Shown here in pieces: positions 28,844 to 42,607 of a stretch of 64,000 nucleotides of DNA. Within the stretch, counting starts at the first letter, position 1, and every line of letters begins with the position of its first letter. Both the position numbers and the translations under genes were made by a program. Below the pieces are notes generated by a model. It made no database searches. It was given only the letters and a program-made list of their open reading frames with translations, and had not been told where the DNA came from. Source of the stretch: Phytophthora colocasiae (taxonomy: Eukaryota > Oomycota > Peronosporomycetes > Peronosporales > Peronosporaceae); contig JAGKQI010000094.1 of assembly GCA_018806915.1 (NCBI GenBank), positions 1,116,001 through 1,180,000 on the forward strand, written 5' to 3'.

Positions 28844-30675
28844 TCTGCGTGTTTGGCGGCACGACTGTAATCGTCCATGTTTACCATGATCTGGCACGTG
28901 AATGCTGATCGTGTGGATTGCCACTCGGAGAATTTGTTTTGCCATTTGCCGCCATTTGTTGGGTCGGCTACAAGATCAGTCACCGCGCGAAATGGTTTAA
29001 ACAGCACAAGAGCGCACTGGCTTCGTTTAACGACGGTCTCTTCGGGTGATTCATCATCTACCAATGGCATACGTGTACCTGACACGACTGGTACGACTTC
29101 GGACTTGTGCGCACCCACACAGTGTGTACTGAAGGGCGGATGTCTGGGTAGGTAAGTCGCAGAATGACGGCACCCGCCTCCGGTGAAAATGGGTCGCCAC
29201 AAACTCGTATAAGCTAAGTTCACTGAGAGCAAGTGGCCGAAACAAATAGTCGTCCAAAAGGAAGCCGCACGGAAAGTGACATCATTCAAATTATGTGGTT
29301 CCAGCTCAATGAGGTCGCACGAGTGAACTGTTTGTTCCACGAGTTCATGCAACACGTTTCCAAGTGGCAGTGGCGCGCATGGTGTACTCATATACGCGCA
29401 CGATCCACGGAGTACATACAGGGCGGCAAGTGGTCCGGCGATCTCGCGTCTATTCGTAATTGCATACAGCATTGACGCCACACGTCGACGCCCAATTGCT
29501 GCGCGTTGTTGTGAACTTTCGGATTCACATTCTCCATTGGCGGCACTGTCGCGTGCTTCCCGAAGTTCACGCCGCTTGAATGCAGCGAGTGCGACGGCTG
29601 TAACCGAGTCAACCTGCTCTTGCATTTTGGTAACGTATTTCGTTGCATAATAAATGCGCAGTAGGGCGTTGCGCCCACCAATCATGACTTGAATGTCGTG
29701 GTTCGATCGGAACGCCAACAACATCTCCTGGTTGAAGCCATTCACGTACTCGAATGGCGTTCGTCGCGCAAGAATAACTCCGTCGGTAGAGCAGCATGTA
29801 TGTGTTTGACGAGCGCGTGGAAATCCATAGCGACATTGACCAGATTTCGATGCACGTCTTTTCTTAAAGCAACTACCAACGTGAGACCACCAATGAAGGT
29901 TGAGCAGAAATACAAGCATGGAGACCGCAAACGCCAAAGCACGAGGCATCCACCGTCTATCGTCAACTGAAGGGGGAAGCATGACAAGTGCACGGGAAAC
30001 GGCATCATCTCGGAATGCGTCGTGCTCGTGTAGTTCTGATCGATGAGCTACTTGATTCAACTCATGCAGAAATTTGCCATACTCGTTGCCATCACGGTCT
30101 TCTTGAGTCTCAAATAAATGCAGGTCACGACGGTAAATCGCGGCTTTTGCTGCCGCGACGCTGCCTCGACATGGCATTTCTAATTTCACGGCTGCCGCCA
30201 ACTCAGACGAAGCGTATGGCCGCATCGGAGGGGGCCACGATGCTGGGCGGTGATCGAGTAAGAGACGCCGAATAACGTGCTGAGAGCTAAGGGCAGTGCT
30301 GCACCCGGGACACTGTACCAGTTTTTGTTCACCGCGTGCTTTATGACCACGATGGTGCTTGTTGGGATCTTCGTAAGCCTCGGACGGAATAAAGAGCTCC
30401 TGTAGATCGGCGTACGACTGTCCGCAGAAGACACACGACGAATCCGCTACACGGATAGGCATCGACGTCGACACAATACTATCCGTGAACGCCTCAATAT
30501 CACGGTAATATTGGTTTCCATAAGCATTCAACGCTCGATCAAACGCATCCGTATTGGGCGGTGCTCTGCGTGTTTGGCGGCACGACTGTAATCGTCCATG
30601 TTTACCATGATCTGGCACGTGAATGCTGATCGTGTGGATTGCCACTCGGAGAATTTGTTTGCCATTCGCCGCCAT
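28807..30675 (-). pseudogene. Rep C-terminal half, longest open copy (A type)
   Basis: 622 codons crossing the A3/A2 join, core, the YYATKYVTKMQ tyrosine region, and on into the VVKRSQCALVLFKPF region of A2. A base loss near 29258 lets the frame bypass the usual break, at the cost of reading LDDYLFRP out of frame. It lacks the HUH motif. Confidence 0.65.
28844..30564 (-). repeat. Unit A2
   Basis: 1,721 bp. One G fewer in AAAAGG near 29258 and five Gs near 29970 let one frame stay open for 622 codons across this unit. Confidence 0.93.
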
Positions 30676-32284
30676 TTGTTGGGTCGGCTACAAGATCAGT
30701 CACCGCGCGAAATGGTTTAAACAGCACAAGAGCGCACTGGCTTCGTTTAACGACGGTCTCTTCGGGTGATTCATCATCTACCAATGGCATACGTGTACCT
30801 GACACGACTGGTACGACTTCGGACTTGTGCGCACCCACACAGTGTGTACTGAAGGGCGGATGTCTGGGTAGGTAAGTCGCAGAATGACGACACCCGCCTC
30901 CGGTGAAAATGGGTCGCCACAAACTCGTATAAGCTAAGTTCACTGAGAGCAAGTGGCCGAAACAAATAGTCGTCCAAAAGGGAAGCCGCACGGAAAGTGA
31001 CATCATTCAAATTATGTGGTTCCAGCTCAATGAGGTCGCACGAGTGAACTGTTTGTTCCACGAGTTCATGCAACACGTTTCCAAGTGGCAGTGGCGCGCA
31101 TGGTGTACTCATATACGCGCACGATCCACGGAGTACATACAGGGCGGCAAGTGGTCCGGCGATCTCGCGTCTATTCGTAATTGCATACAGCATTGACGCC
31201 ACACGTCGACGCCCAATTGCTGCGCGTTGTTGTGAACTTTCGGATTCACATTCTCCATTGGCGGCACTGTCGCGTGCTTCCCGAAGTTCACGCCGCTTGA
31301 ATGCAGCGAGTGCGACGGCTGTAACCGAGTCAACCTGCTCTTGCATTTTGGTAACGTATTTCGTTGCATAATAAATGCGCAGTAGGGCGTTGCGCCCACC
31401 AATCATGACTTGAATGTCGTGGTTCGATCGGAACGCCAACAACATCTCCTAGTTGAAGCCATTCACGTACTCGAATGGCGTTCGTCGCGCAAGAATAACT
31501 CCGTCGGTAGAGCAGCATGTATGCGTTTGACGAGCGCGTGGAAATCCATAGCGACATTGACCAGATTTCGATGCACGTCTTTTCTTAAAGCAACTACCAA
31601 CGTGAGACCACCAATGAAGGTTGAGCAGAAATACAAGCATGGAGACCGCAAACGCCAAAGCACGAGGCATCCACCGTCTATCGTCAACTGAAGGGGAAGC
31701 ATGACAAGTGCACGGGAAACGGCATCATCTCGGAATGCGTCGTGCTCGTGTAGTTCTGATCGATGAGCTACTTGATTCAACTCATGCAGAAATTTGCCAT
31801 ACTCGTTGCCATCACGGTCTTCTTGAGTCTCAAATAAATGCAGGTCACGACGGTAAATCGCGGCTTTTGCTGCCGCGACGCTGCCTCGACATGGCATTTC
31901 TAATTTCACGGCTGCCGCCAACTCCAGACGAAGCGTATGGCCGCATCGGAGGGGCCACGATGCTGGGCGGTGATCGAGTAAGAGACGCCGAATAACGTGC
32001 TGAGAGCTAAGGGCAGTGCTGCACCCGGGACACTGTACCAGTTTTTGTTCACCGCGTGCTTTATGACCACGATGGTGCTTGTTGGGATCTTCGTAAGCCT
32101 CGGACGGAATAAAGAGCTCCTGTAGATCGGCGTACGACTGTCCGCAGAAGACACACGACGAATCCGCTACACGGATAGGCATCGACGTCGACACAATACT
32201 ATCCGTGAACGCCTCAATATCACGGTAATATTGGTTTCCATAAGCATTCAACGCTCGATCAAACGCATCCGTATTGGGCGGTGC
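30565..32284 (-). repeat. Unit A3
   Basis: 1,720 bp. It carries a nonsense change (minus-strand TAG at 31449-31451, replacing Gln in FNQEML) shared only with A4, and a T-run one base shorter near 30660. Confidence 0.93.
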
Positions 32285-34008
32285 TCTGCGTGTTTGGCGG
32301 CACGACTGTAATCGTCCATGTTTACCATGATCTGGCACGTGAATGCTGATCGTGTGGATTGCCACTCGGAGAATTTGTTTTGCCATTCGCCGCCATTTGT
32401 TGGGTCGGCTACAAGATCAGTCACCGCGCGAAATGGTTTAAACAGCACAAGAGCGCACTGGCTTCGTTTAACGACGGTCTCTTCGGGTGATTCATCATCT
32501 ACCAATGGCATACGTGTACCTGACACGACTGGTACGACTTCGGACTTGTGCGCACCCACACAGTGTGTACTGAAGGGCGGATGTCTGGGTAGGTAAGTCG
32601 CAGAATGACGACACCCGCCTCCGGTGAAAATGGGTCGCCACAAACTCGTATAAGCTAAGTTCACTGAGAGCAAGTGGCCGAAACAAATAGTCGTCCAAAA
32701 GGGAAGCCGCACGGAAAGTGACATCATTCAAATTATGTGGTTCCAGCTCAATGAGGTCGCACTTTTGAGTGAACTGTTTGTTCCACGAGTTCATGCAACA
32801 CGTTTCCAAGTGGCAGTGGCGCGCATGGTGTACTCATATACGCGCACGATCCACGGAGTACATACAGGGCGGCAAGTGGTCCGGCGATCTCGCGTCTATT
32901 CGTAATTGCATACAGCATTGACGCCACACGTCGACGCCCAATTGCTGCGCGTTGTTGTGAACTTTCGGATTCACATTCTCCATTGGCGGCACTGTCGCGT
33001 GCTTCCCGAAGTTCACGCCGCTTGAATGCAGCGAGTGCGACGGCTGTAACCGAGTCAACCTGCTCTTGCATTTTGGTAACGTATTTCGTTGCATAATAAA
33101 TGCGCAGTAGGGCGTTGCGCCCACCAATCATGACTTGAATGTCGTGGTTCGATCGGAACGCCAACAACATCTCCTAGTTGAAGCCATTCACGTACTCGAA
33201 TGGCGTTCGTCGCGCAAGAATAACTCCGTCGGTAGAGCAGCATGTATGCGTTTGACGAGCGCGTGGAAATCCATAGCGACATTGACCAGATTTCGATGCA
33301 CGTCTTTTCTTAAAGCAACTACCAACGTGAGACCACCAATGAAGGTTGAGCAGAAATACAAGCATGGAGACCGCAAACGCCAAAGCACGAGGCATCCACC
33401 GTCTATCGTCAACTGAAGGGGAAGCATGACAAGTGCACGGGAAACGGCATCATCTCGGAATGCGTCGTGCTCGTGTAGTTCTGATCGATGAGCTACTTGA
33501 TTCAACTCATGCAGAAATTTGCCATACTCGTTGCCATCACGGTCTTCTTGAGTCTCAAATAAATGCAGGTCACGACGGTAAATCGCGGCTTTTGCTGCCG
33601 CGACGCTGCCTCGACATGGCATTTCTAATTTCACGGCTGCCGCCAACTCCAGACGAAGCGTATGGCCGCATCGGAGGGCCACGATGCTGGGCGGTGATCG
33701 AGTAAGAGACGCCGAAAAACGTGCTGAGAGCTCAGGGCAGTGCTGCACCCGGGACACTGTACTAGTATTTGATCACCGCGTGCTTTATGACCACGATGGT
33801 GCTTGTTGGGATCTTCGTAAGCCTCGGACGGAATAAAGAGCTCCTGTAGATCGGCGTACGACTGTCCGCAGAAGACACACGACGAATCCGCTACACGGAT
33901 AGGCATCGACGTCGACACAATACTATCCGTGAACGCCTCAATATCACGGTAATATTGGTTTCCATAAGCATTCAACGCTCGATCAAACGCATCCGTATTG
34001 GGCGGTGC
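32285..34008 (-). repeat. Unit A4
   Basis: 1,724 bp. Shares the A3 nonsense change (33174-33176). A 4-bp TTTT insertion lies near 32763. The core has a cluster of private changes at 33715-33775. Confidence 0.93.
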
Positions 34009-35728
34009 TCTGCGTGTTTGGCGGCACGACTGTAATCGTCCATGTTTACCATGATCTGGCACGTGAATGCTGATCGTGTGGATTGCCACTCGGAGAATTT
34101 GTTTTGCCATTCGCCGCCATTTGTTGGGTCGGCTACAAGATCAGTCACCGCGCGAAATGGTTTAAACAGCACAAGAGCGCACTGGCTTCGTTTAACGACG
34201 GTCTCTTCGGGTGATTCATCATCTACCAATGGCATACGTGTACCTGACACGACTGGTACGACTTCGGACTTGTGCGCACCCACACAGTGTGTACTGAAGG
34301 GCGGATGTCTGGGTAGGTAAGTCGCAGAATGACGGCACCCGCCTCCGGTGAAAATGGGTCGCCACAAACTCGTATAAGCTAAGTTCACTGAGAGCAAGTG
34401 GCCGAAACAAATAGTCGTCCAAAAGGGAAGCCGCACGGAAAGTGACATCATTCAAATTATGTGGTTCCAGCTCAATGAGGTCGCACGAGTGAACTGTTTG
34501 TTCCACGAGTTCATGCAACACGTTTCCAAGTGGCAGTGGCGCGCATGGTGTACTCATATACGCGCACGATCCACGGAGTACATACAGGGCGGCAAGTGGT
34601 CCGGCGATCTCGCGTCTATTCGTAATTGCATACAGCATTGACGCCACACGTCGACGCCCAATTGCTGCGCGTTGTTGTGAACTTTCGGATTCACATTCTC
34701 CATTGGCGGCACTGTCGCGTGCTTCCCGAAGTTCACGCCGCTTGAATGCAGCGAGTGCGACGGCTGTAACCGAGTCAACCTGCTCTTGCATTTTGGTAAC
34801 GTATTTCGTTGCATAATAAATGCGCAGTAGGGCGTTGCGCCCACCAATCATGACTTGAATGTCGTGGTTCGATCGGAACGCCAACAACATCTCCTGGTTG
34901 AAGCCATTCACGTACTCGAATGGCGTTCGTCGCGCAAGAATAACTCCGTCGGTAGAGCAGCATGTATGCGTTTGACGAGCGCGTGGAAATCCATAGCGAC
35001 ATTGACCAGATTTCGATGCACGTCTTTTCTTAAAGCAACTACCAACGTGAGACCACCAATGAAGGTTGAGCAGAAATACAAGCATGGAGACCGCAAACGC
35101 CAAAGCACGAGGCATCCACCGTCTATCGTCAACTGAAGGGAAGCATGACAAGTGCACGGAAACGGCATCATCTCGGAATGCGTCGTGCTCGTGTAGTTCT
35201 GATCGATGAGCTACTTGATTCAACTCATGCAGAAATTTGCCATACTCGTTGCCATCACGGTCTTCTTGAGTCTCAAATAAATGCAGGTCACGACGGTAAA
35301 TCGCGGCTTTTGCTGCCGCGACGCTGCCTCGACATGGCATTTCTAATTTCACGGCTGCCGCCAACTCCAGACGAAGCGTATGGCCGCATCGGAGGGGGCC
35401 ACGATGCTGGGCGGTGATCGAGTAAGAGACGCCGAATAACGTGCTGAGAGCTAAGGGCAGTGCTGCACCCGGGACACTGGACTAGGTTTTGTTCACCGCG
35501 TGCTTTATGACCACGATGGTGCTTGTTGGGATCTTCGTAAGCCTCGGACGGAATAAAGAGCTCCTGTAGATCGGCGTACGACTGTCCGCAGAAGACACAC
35601 GACGAATCCGCTACACGGATAGGCATCGACGTCGACACAATACTATCCGTGAACGCCTCAATATCACGGTAATATTGGTTTCCATAAGCATTCAACGCTC
35701 GATCAAACGCATCCGTATTGGGCGGTGC
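34009..35728 (-). repeat. Unit A5
   Basis: 1,720 bp. One G fewer near 35158 (GCACGGAAACGG); private changes in the core near 35478-35487. Confidence 0.93.
34219..35364 (-). pseudogene. Rep C-terminal half in A5
   Basis: 381 codons from the core's end through the tyrosine region and LDDYLFRP, running off frame at the break shared by all A units near the GGCGGG stretch. Confidence 0.6.
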
Positions 35729-36892
35729 TCTGCGTGTTTGGCGGCACGACTGTAATCGTCCATGTTTACCATGATCTGGCACGTGAATGCTGATCGTGTG
35801 GATTGCCACTCGGAGAATTTGTTTTGCCATTCGCCGCCATTTTGTTGGGTCGGCTACAAGATCAGTCACCGCGCGAAATGGTTTAAACAGCACAAGAGCG
35901 CACTGGCTTCGTTTAACGACGGTCTCTTCGGGTGATTCATCATCTACCAATGGCATACGTGTACCTGACACGACTGGTACGACTTCGGACTTGTGCGCAC
36001 CCACACAGTGTGTACTGAAGGGCGGATGTCTGGGTAGGTAAGTCGCAGAATGACGGCACCCGCCTCCGGTGAAAATGGGTCGCCACAAACTCGTATAAGC
36101 TAAGTTCACTGAGAGCAAGTGGCCGAAACAAATAGTCGTCCAAAAGGAAGCCGCACGGAAAGTGACATCATTCAAATTATGTGGTTCCAGCTCAATGAGG
36201 TCGCACGAGTGAACTGTTTGTTCCACGAGTTCATGCAACACGTTTCCAAGTGGCAGTGGCGCGCATGGTGTACTCATATACGCGCACGATCCACGGAGTA
36301 CATACAGGGCGGCAAGTGGTCCGGCGATCTCGCGTCTATTCGTAATTGCATACAGCATTGACGCCACACGTCGACGCCCAATTGCTGCGCGTTGTTGTGA
36401 ACTTTCGGATTCACATTCTCCATTGGCGGCACTGTCGCGTGCTTCCCGAAGTTCACACCGCTTGAATGCAGCGAGTGCGACGGCTGTAACCGAGTCAACC
36501 TGCTCTTGCATTTTGGTAACGTATTTCGTTGCATAATAAATGCGCAGTAGGGCGTTGCGCCCACCAATCATGACTTGAATGTCGTGGTTCGATCGGAACG
36601 CCAACAACATCTCCTGGTTGAAGCCATTCACGTACTCGAATGGCGTTCGTCGCGCAAGAATAACTCCGTCGGTAGAGCAGCATGTATGCGTTTGACGAGC
36701 GCGTGGAAATCCATAGCGACATTGACCAGATTTCGATGCACGTCTTTTCTTAAAGCAACTACCAACGTGAGACCACCAATGAAGGTTGAGCAGAAATACA
36801 AGCATGGAGACCGCAAACGCCAAAGCACGAGGCATCCACCGTCTATCGTCAACTGAAGGGAAGCATGACAAGTGCACGGGAAACGGCATCAT
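35288..36892 (-). pseudogene. Rep C-terminal half, open copy in A6/A5
   Basis: 534 codons from the A segment of A6 (tyrosine region, FKPF region) through the join into the core of A5. No HUH motif; carries the Arg-to-Cys change. Confidence 0.6.
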
Positions 36893-37448
36893 CTCGGAAT
36901 GCGTCGTGCTCGTGTAGTTCTGATCGATGAGCTACTTGATTCAACTCATGCAGAAATTTGCCATACTCGTTGCCATCACGGTCTTCTTGAGTCTCAAATA
37001 AATGCAGGTCACGACGGTAAATCGCGGCTTTTGCTGCCGCGACGCTGCCTCGACATGGCATTTCTAATTTCACGGCTGCCGCCAACTCCAGACGAAGCGT
37101 ATGGCCGCATCGGAGGGGCCACGATGCTGGGCGGTGATCGAGTAAGAGACGCCGAATAACGTGCTGAGAGCTAAGGGCAGTGCTGCACCCGGGACACTGT
37201 ACCAGTTTTTGTTCACCGCGTGCTTTATGACCACGATGGTGCTTGTTGGGATCTTCGTAAGCCTCGGACGGAATAAAGAGCTCCTGTAGATCGGCGTACG
37301 ACTGTCCGCAGAAGACACACGACGAATCCGCTACACGGATAGGCATCGACGTCGACACAATACTATCCGTGAACGCCTCAATATCACGGTAATATTGGTT
37401 TCCATAAGCATTCAACGCTCGATCAAACGCATCCGTATTGGGCGGTGC
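35729..37448 (-). repeat. Unit A6
   Basis: 1,720 bp. Extra T near 35841. First of three consecutive units with the Arg-to-Cys change (TTCACACCGC near 36452-36461). Confidence 0.93.
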
Positions 37449-39172
37449 TCTGCGTGTTTGGCGGCACGACTGTAATCGTCCATGTTTACCATGATCTGGC
37501 ACGTGAATGCTGATCGTGTGGATTGCCACTCGGAGAATTTGTTTTGCCATTCGCCGCCATTTGTTGGGTCGGCTACAAGATCAGTCACCGCGCCGAAATG
37601 GTTTAAACAGCACAAGAGCGCACTGGCTTCGTTTAACGACGGTCTCTTCGGGTGATTCATCATCTACCAATGGCATACGTGTACCTGACACGACTGGTAC
37701 GACTTCGGACTTGTGCGCACCCACACAGTGTGTACTGAAGGGCGGATGTCTGGGTAGGTAAGTCGCAGAATGACGGCACCCGCCTCCGGTGAAAATGGGT
37801 CGCCACAAACTCGTATAAGCTAAGTTCACTGAGAGCAAGTGGCCGAAACAAATAGTCGTCCAAAAGGAAGCCGCACGGAAAGTGACATCATTCAAATTAT
37901 GTGGTTCCAGCTCAATGAGGTCCCTTTTGAGTGAACTGTTTGTTCCACGAGTTCATGCAACACGTTTCCAAGTGGCAGTGGCGCGCATGGTGTACTCATA
38001 TACGCGCACGATCCACGGAGTACATACAGGGCGGCAAGTGGTCCGGCGATCTCGCGTCTATTCGTAATTGCATACAGCATTGACGCCACACGTCGACGCC
38101 CAATTGCTGCGCGTTGTTGTGAACTTTCGGATTCACATTCTCCATTGGCGGCACTGTCGCGTGCTTCCCGAAGTTCACACCGCTTGAATGCAGCGAGTGC
38201 GACGGCTGTAACCGAGTCAACCTGCTCTTGCATTTTGGTAACGTATTTCGTTGCATAATAAATGCGCAGTAGGGCGTTGCGCCCACCAATCATGACTTGA
38301 ATGTCGTGGTTCGATCGGAACGCCAACAACATCTCCTGGTTGAAGCCATTCACGTACTCGAATGGCGTTCGTCGCGCAAGAATAACTCCGTCGGTAGAGC
38401 AGCATGTATGCGTTTGACGAGCGCGTGGAAATCCATAGCGACATTGACCAGATTTCGATGCACGTCTTTTCTTAAAGCAACTACCAACGTGAGACCACCA
38501 ATGAAGGTTGAGCAGAAATACAAGCATGGAGACCGCAAACGCCAAAGCACGAGGCATCCACCGTCTATCGTCAACTGAAGGGGGAAGCATGACAAGTGCA
38601 CGGGAAACGGCATCATCTCGGAATGCGTCGTGCTCGTGTAGTTCTGATCGATGAGCTACTTGATTCAACTCATGCAGAAATTTGCCATACTCGTTGCCAT
38701 CACGGTCTTCTTGAGTCTCAAATAAATGCAGGTCACGACGGTAAATCGCGGCTTTTGCTGCCGCGACGCTGCCTCGACATGGCATTTCTAATTTCACGGC
38801 TGCCGCCAACTCAGACGAAGCGTATGGCCGCATCGGAGGGGGCCACGATGCTGGGCGGTGATCGAGTAAGAGACGCCGAATAACGTGCTGAGAGCTAAGG
38901 GCAGTGCTGCACCCGGGACACTGTACCAGTTTTTGTTCACCGCGTGCTTTATGACCACGATGGTGCTTGTTGGGATCTTCGTAAGCCTCGGACGGAATAA
39001 AGAGCTCCTGTAGATCGGCGTACGACTGTCCGCAGAAGACACACGACGAATCCGCTACACGGATAGGCATCGACGTCGACACAATACTATCCGTGAACGC
39101 CTCAATATCACGGTAATATTGGTTTCCATAAGCATTCAACGCTCGATCAAACGCATCCGTATTGGGCGGTGC
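37449..39172 (-). repeat. Unit A7
   Basis: 1,724 bp. Shares the Arg-to-Cys change; extra C near 37594; altered CCCTTTTGAGTG near 37922, similar to the insertion in A4. Confidence 0.93.
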
Positions 39173-39274
39173 TCTGCGTGTTTGGCGGCACGACTGTAAT
39201 CGTCCATGTTTACCATGATCTGGCACGTGAATGCTGATCGTGTGGATTGCCACTCGGAGAATTTGTTTTGCCAT
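37892..39274 (-). pseudogene. Rep C-terminal half, open copy in A8/A7
   Basis: 460 codons from the end of A8 through the core and tyrosine region of A7, ended by the altered CCCTTTTGAG stretch. Confidence 0.6.
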
Positions 39275-40890
39275 TCGCCGCCATTTGTTGGGTCGGCTAC
39301 AAGATCAGTCACCGCGCGAAATGGTTTAAACAGCACAAGAGCGCACTGGCTTCGTTTAACGACGGTCTCTTCGGGTGATTCATCATCTACCAATGGCATA
39401 CGTGTACCTGACACGACTGGTGCGACTTCGGACTTGTGCGCACCCACACAGTGTGTACTGAAGGGCGGATGTCTGGGTAGGTAAGTCGCAGAATGACGAC
39501 ACCCGCCTCCGGTGAAAATGGGTCGCCACAAACTCGTATAAGCTAAGTTCACTGAGAGCAAGTGGCCGAAACAAATAGTCGTCAAAGGGAAGCCGCACGG
39601 AAAGTGACATCATTCAAATTATGTGGTTCCAGCTCAATGAGGTCGCACGAGTGAACTGTTTGTTCCACGAGTTCATGCAACACGTTTCCAAGTGGCAGTG
39701 GCGCGCATGGTGTACTCATATACGCGCACGATCCACGGAGTACATACAGGGCGGCAAGTGGTCCGGCGATCTCGCGTCTATTCGTAATTGCATACAGCAT
39801 TGACGCCACACGTCGACGCCCAATTGCTGCGCGTTGTTGTGAACTTTCGGATTCACATTCTCCATTGGCGGCACTGTCGCGTGCTTCCCGAAGTTCACAC
39901 CGCTTGAATGCAGCGAGTGCGACGGCTGTAACCGAGTCAACCTGCTCTTGCATTTTGGTAACGTATTTCGTTGCATAATAAATGCGCAGTAGGGCGTTGC
40001 GCCCACCAATCATGACTTGAATGTCGTGGTTCGATCGGAACGCCAACAACATCTCCTGGTTGAAGCCATTCACGTACTCGAATGGCGTTCGTCGCGCAAG
40101 AATAACTCCGTCGGTAGAGCAGCATGTATGCGTTTGACGAGCGCGTGGAAATCCATAGCGACATTGACCAGATTTCGATGCACGTCTTTTCTTAAAGCAA
40201 CTACCAACGTGAGACCACCAATGAAGGTTGAGCAGAAATACAAGCATGGAGACCGCAAACGCCAAAGCACGAGGCATCCACCGTCTATCGTCAACTGAAG
40301 GGGAAGCATGACAAGTGCACGGAAACGGCATCATCTCGGAATGCGTCGTGCTCGTGTAGTTCTGATCGATGAGCTACTTGATTCAACTCATGCAGAAATT
40401 TGCCATACTCGTTGCCATCACGGTCTTCTTGAGTCTCAAATAAATGCAGGTCACGACGGTAAATCGCGGCTTTTGCTGCCGCGACGCTGCCTCGACATGG
40501 CATTTCTAATTTCACGGCTGCCGCCAACTCAGACGAAGCGTATGGCCGCATCGGAGGGGGCCACGATGCTGGGCGGTGATCGAGTAAGAGACGCCGAATA
40601 ACGTGCTGAGAGCTAAGGGCAGTGCTGCACCCGGGACACTGTACCAGTTTTTGTTCACCGCGTGCTTTATGACCACGATGGTGCTTGTTGGGATCTTCGT
40701 AAGCCTCGGACGGAATAAAGAGCTCCTGTAGATCGGCGTACGACTGTCCGCAGAAGACACACGACGAATCCGCTACACGGATAGGCATCGACGTCGACAC
40801 AATACTATCCGTGAACGCCTCAATATCACGGTAATATTGGTTTCCATAAGCATTCAACGCTCGATCAAACGCATCCGTATTGGGCGGTGC
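39173..40890 (-). repeat. Unit A8
   Basis: 1,718 bp. Has the Arg-to-Cys change of A6-A7 and also a Val-to-Ala change (CTGGTGCGAC near 39418) shared with A9. Two bases are lost in GTCAAAGGG near 39582. Confidence 0.93.
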
Positions 40891-41882
40891 TCTGCGTGTT
40901 TGGCGGCACGACTGTAATCGTCCATGTTTACCATGATCTGGCACGTGAATGCTGATCGTGTGGATTGCCACTCGGAGAATTTGTTTTGCCATTCGCCGCC
41001 ATTTGTTGGGTCGGCTACAAGATCAGTCACCGCGCGAAATGGTTTAAACAGCACAAGAGCGCACTGGCTTCGTTTAACGACGGTCTCTTCGGGTGATTCA
41101 TCATCTACCAATGGCATACGTGTACCTGACACGACTGGTGCGACTTCGGACTTGTGCGCACCCACACAGTGTGTACTGAAGGGCGGATGTCTGGGTAGGT
41201 AAGTCGCAGAATGACGGCACCCGCCTCCGGTGAAAATGGGTCGCCACAAACTCGTATAAGCTAAGTTCACTGAGAGCAAGTGGCCGAAACAAATAGTCGT
41301 CCAAAGGGAAGCCGCACGGAAAGTGACATCATTCAAATTATGTGGTTCCAGCTCAATGAGGTCGCACGAGTGAACTGTTTGTTCCACGAGTTCATGCAAC
41401 ACGTTTCCAAGTGGCAGTGGCGCGCATGGTGTACTCATATACGCGCACGATCCACGGAGTACATACAGGGCGGCAAGTGGTCCGGCGATCTCGCGTCTAT
41501 TCGTAATTGCATACAGCATTGACGCCACACGTCGACGCCCAATTGCTGCGCGTTGTTGTGAACTTTCGGATTCACATTCTCCATTGGCGGCACTGTCGCG
41601 TGCTTCCCGAAGTTCACGCCGCTTGAATGCAGCGAGTGCGACGGCTGTAACCGAGTCAACCTGCTCTTGCATTTTGGTAACGTATTTCGTTGCATAATAA
41701 ATGCGCAGTAGGGCGTTGCGCCCACCAATCATGACTTGAATGTCGTGGTTCGATCGGAACGCCAACAACATCTCCTGGTTGAAGCCATTCACGTACTCGA
41801 ATGGCGTTCGTCGCGCAAGAATAACTCCGTCGGTAGAGCAGCATGTATGCGTTTGACGAGCGCGTGAAATCCATAGCGACAT
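40854..41882 (-). pseudogene. Rep C-terminal fragment in A9
   Basis: 342 codons with the tyrosine region, FKPF region and the join into the next core; begins after the base loss near 41865. Confidence 0.55.
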
Positions 41883-42607
41883 TGACCAGATTTCGATGCA
41901 CGTCTTTTCTTAAAGCAACTACCAACGTGAGACCACCAATGAAGGTTGAGCAGAAATACAAGCATGGAGACCGCAAACGCCAAAGCACGAGGCATCCACC
42001 GTCTATCGTCAACTGAAGGGAAGCATGACAAGTGCACGGGAAACGGCATCATCTCGGAATGCGTCGTGCTCGTGTAGTTCTGATCGATGAGCTACTTGAT
42101 TCAACTCATGCAGAAATTTGCCATACTCGTTGCCATCACGGTCTTCTTGAGTCTCAAATAAATGCAGGTCACGACGGTAAATCGCGGCTTTTGCTGCCGC
42201 GACGCTGCCTCGACATGGCATTTCTAATTTCACGGCTGCCGCCAACTCCAGACGAAGCGTATGGCCGCATCGGAGGGGCCACGATGCTGGGCGGTGATCG
42301 AGTAAGAGACGCCGAATAACGTGCTGAGAGCTAAGGGCAGTGCTGCACCCGGGACACTGTACCAGTTTTTGTTCACCGCGTGCTTTATGACCACGATGGT
42401 GCTTGTTGGGATCTTCGTAAGCCTCGGACGGAATAAAGAGCTCCTGTAGATCGGCGTACGACTGTCCGCAGAAGACACACGACGAATCCGCTACACGGAT
42501 AGGCATCGACGTCGACACAATACTATCCGTGAACGCCTCAATATCACGGTAATATTGGTTTCATAAGCATTCAACGCTCGATCAAACGCATCCGTATTGG
42601 GCGGTGC
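40891..42607 (-). repeat. Unit A9
   Basis: 1,717 bp. Val-to-Ala change shared with A8. Single-base losses near 41865 (GCGTGAAATCC) and 42561 (GTTTCATAAG) break the Rep frame. Followed by B1 in native order, so HUH and tyrosine segments are contiguous here. Confidence 0.93.

Larger units (their letters stand above)
27124..42607 (-). repeat. Tandem block A x9 (about 1,720-bp Helitron Rep unit)
   Basis: Nine head-to-tail units, each a 1,215-bp A segment plus the ~504-bp core. Unit starts: 27124, 28844, 30565, 32285, 34009, 35729, 37449, 39173, 40891; lengths 1717-1724. All eight internal joins read GGTGC/TCTGCGTG, an identical breakpoint. The A segment encodes the Rep region from LNQVAHRSEL through the tyrosine motif to the FKPF region. 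Confidence 0.97.
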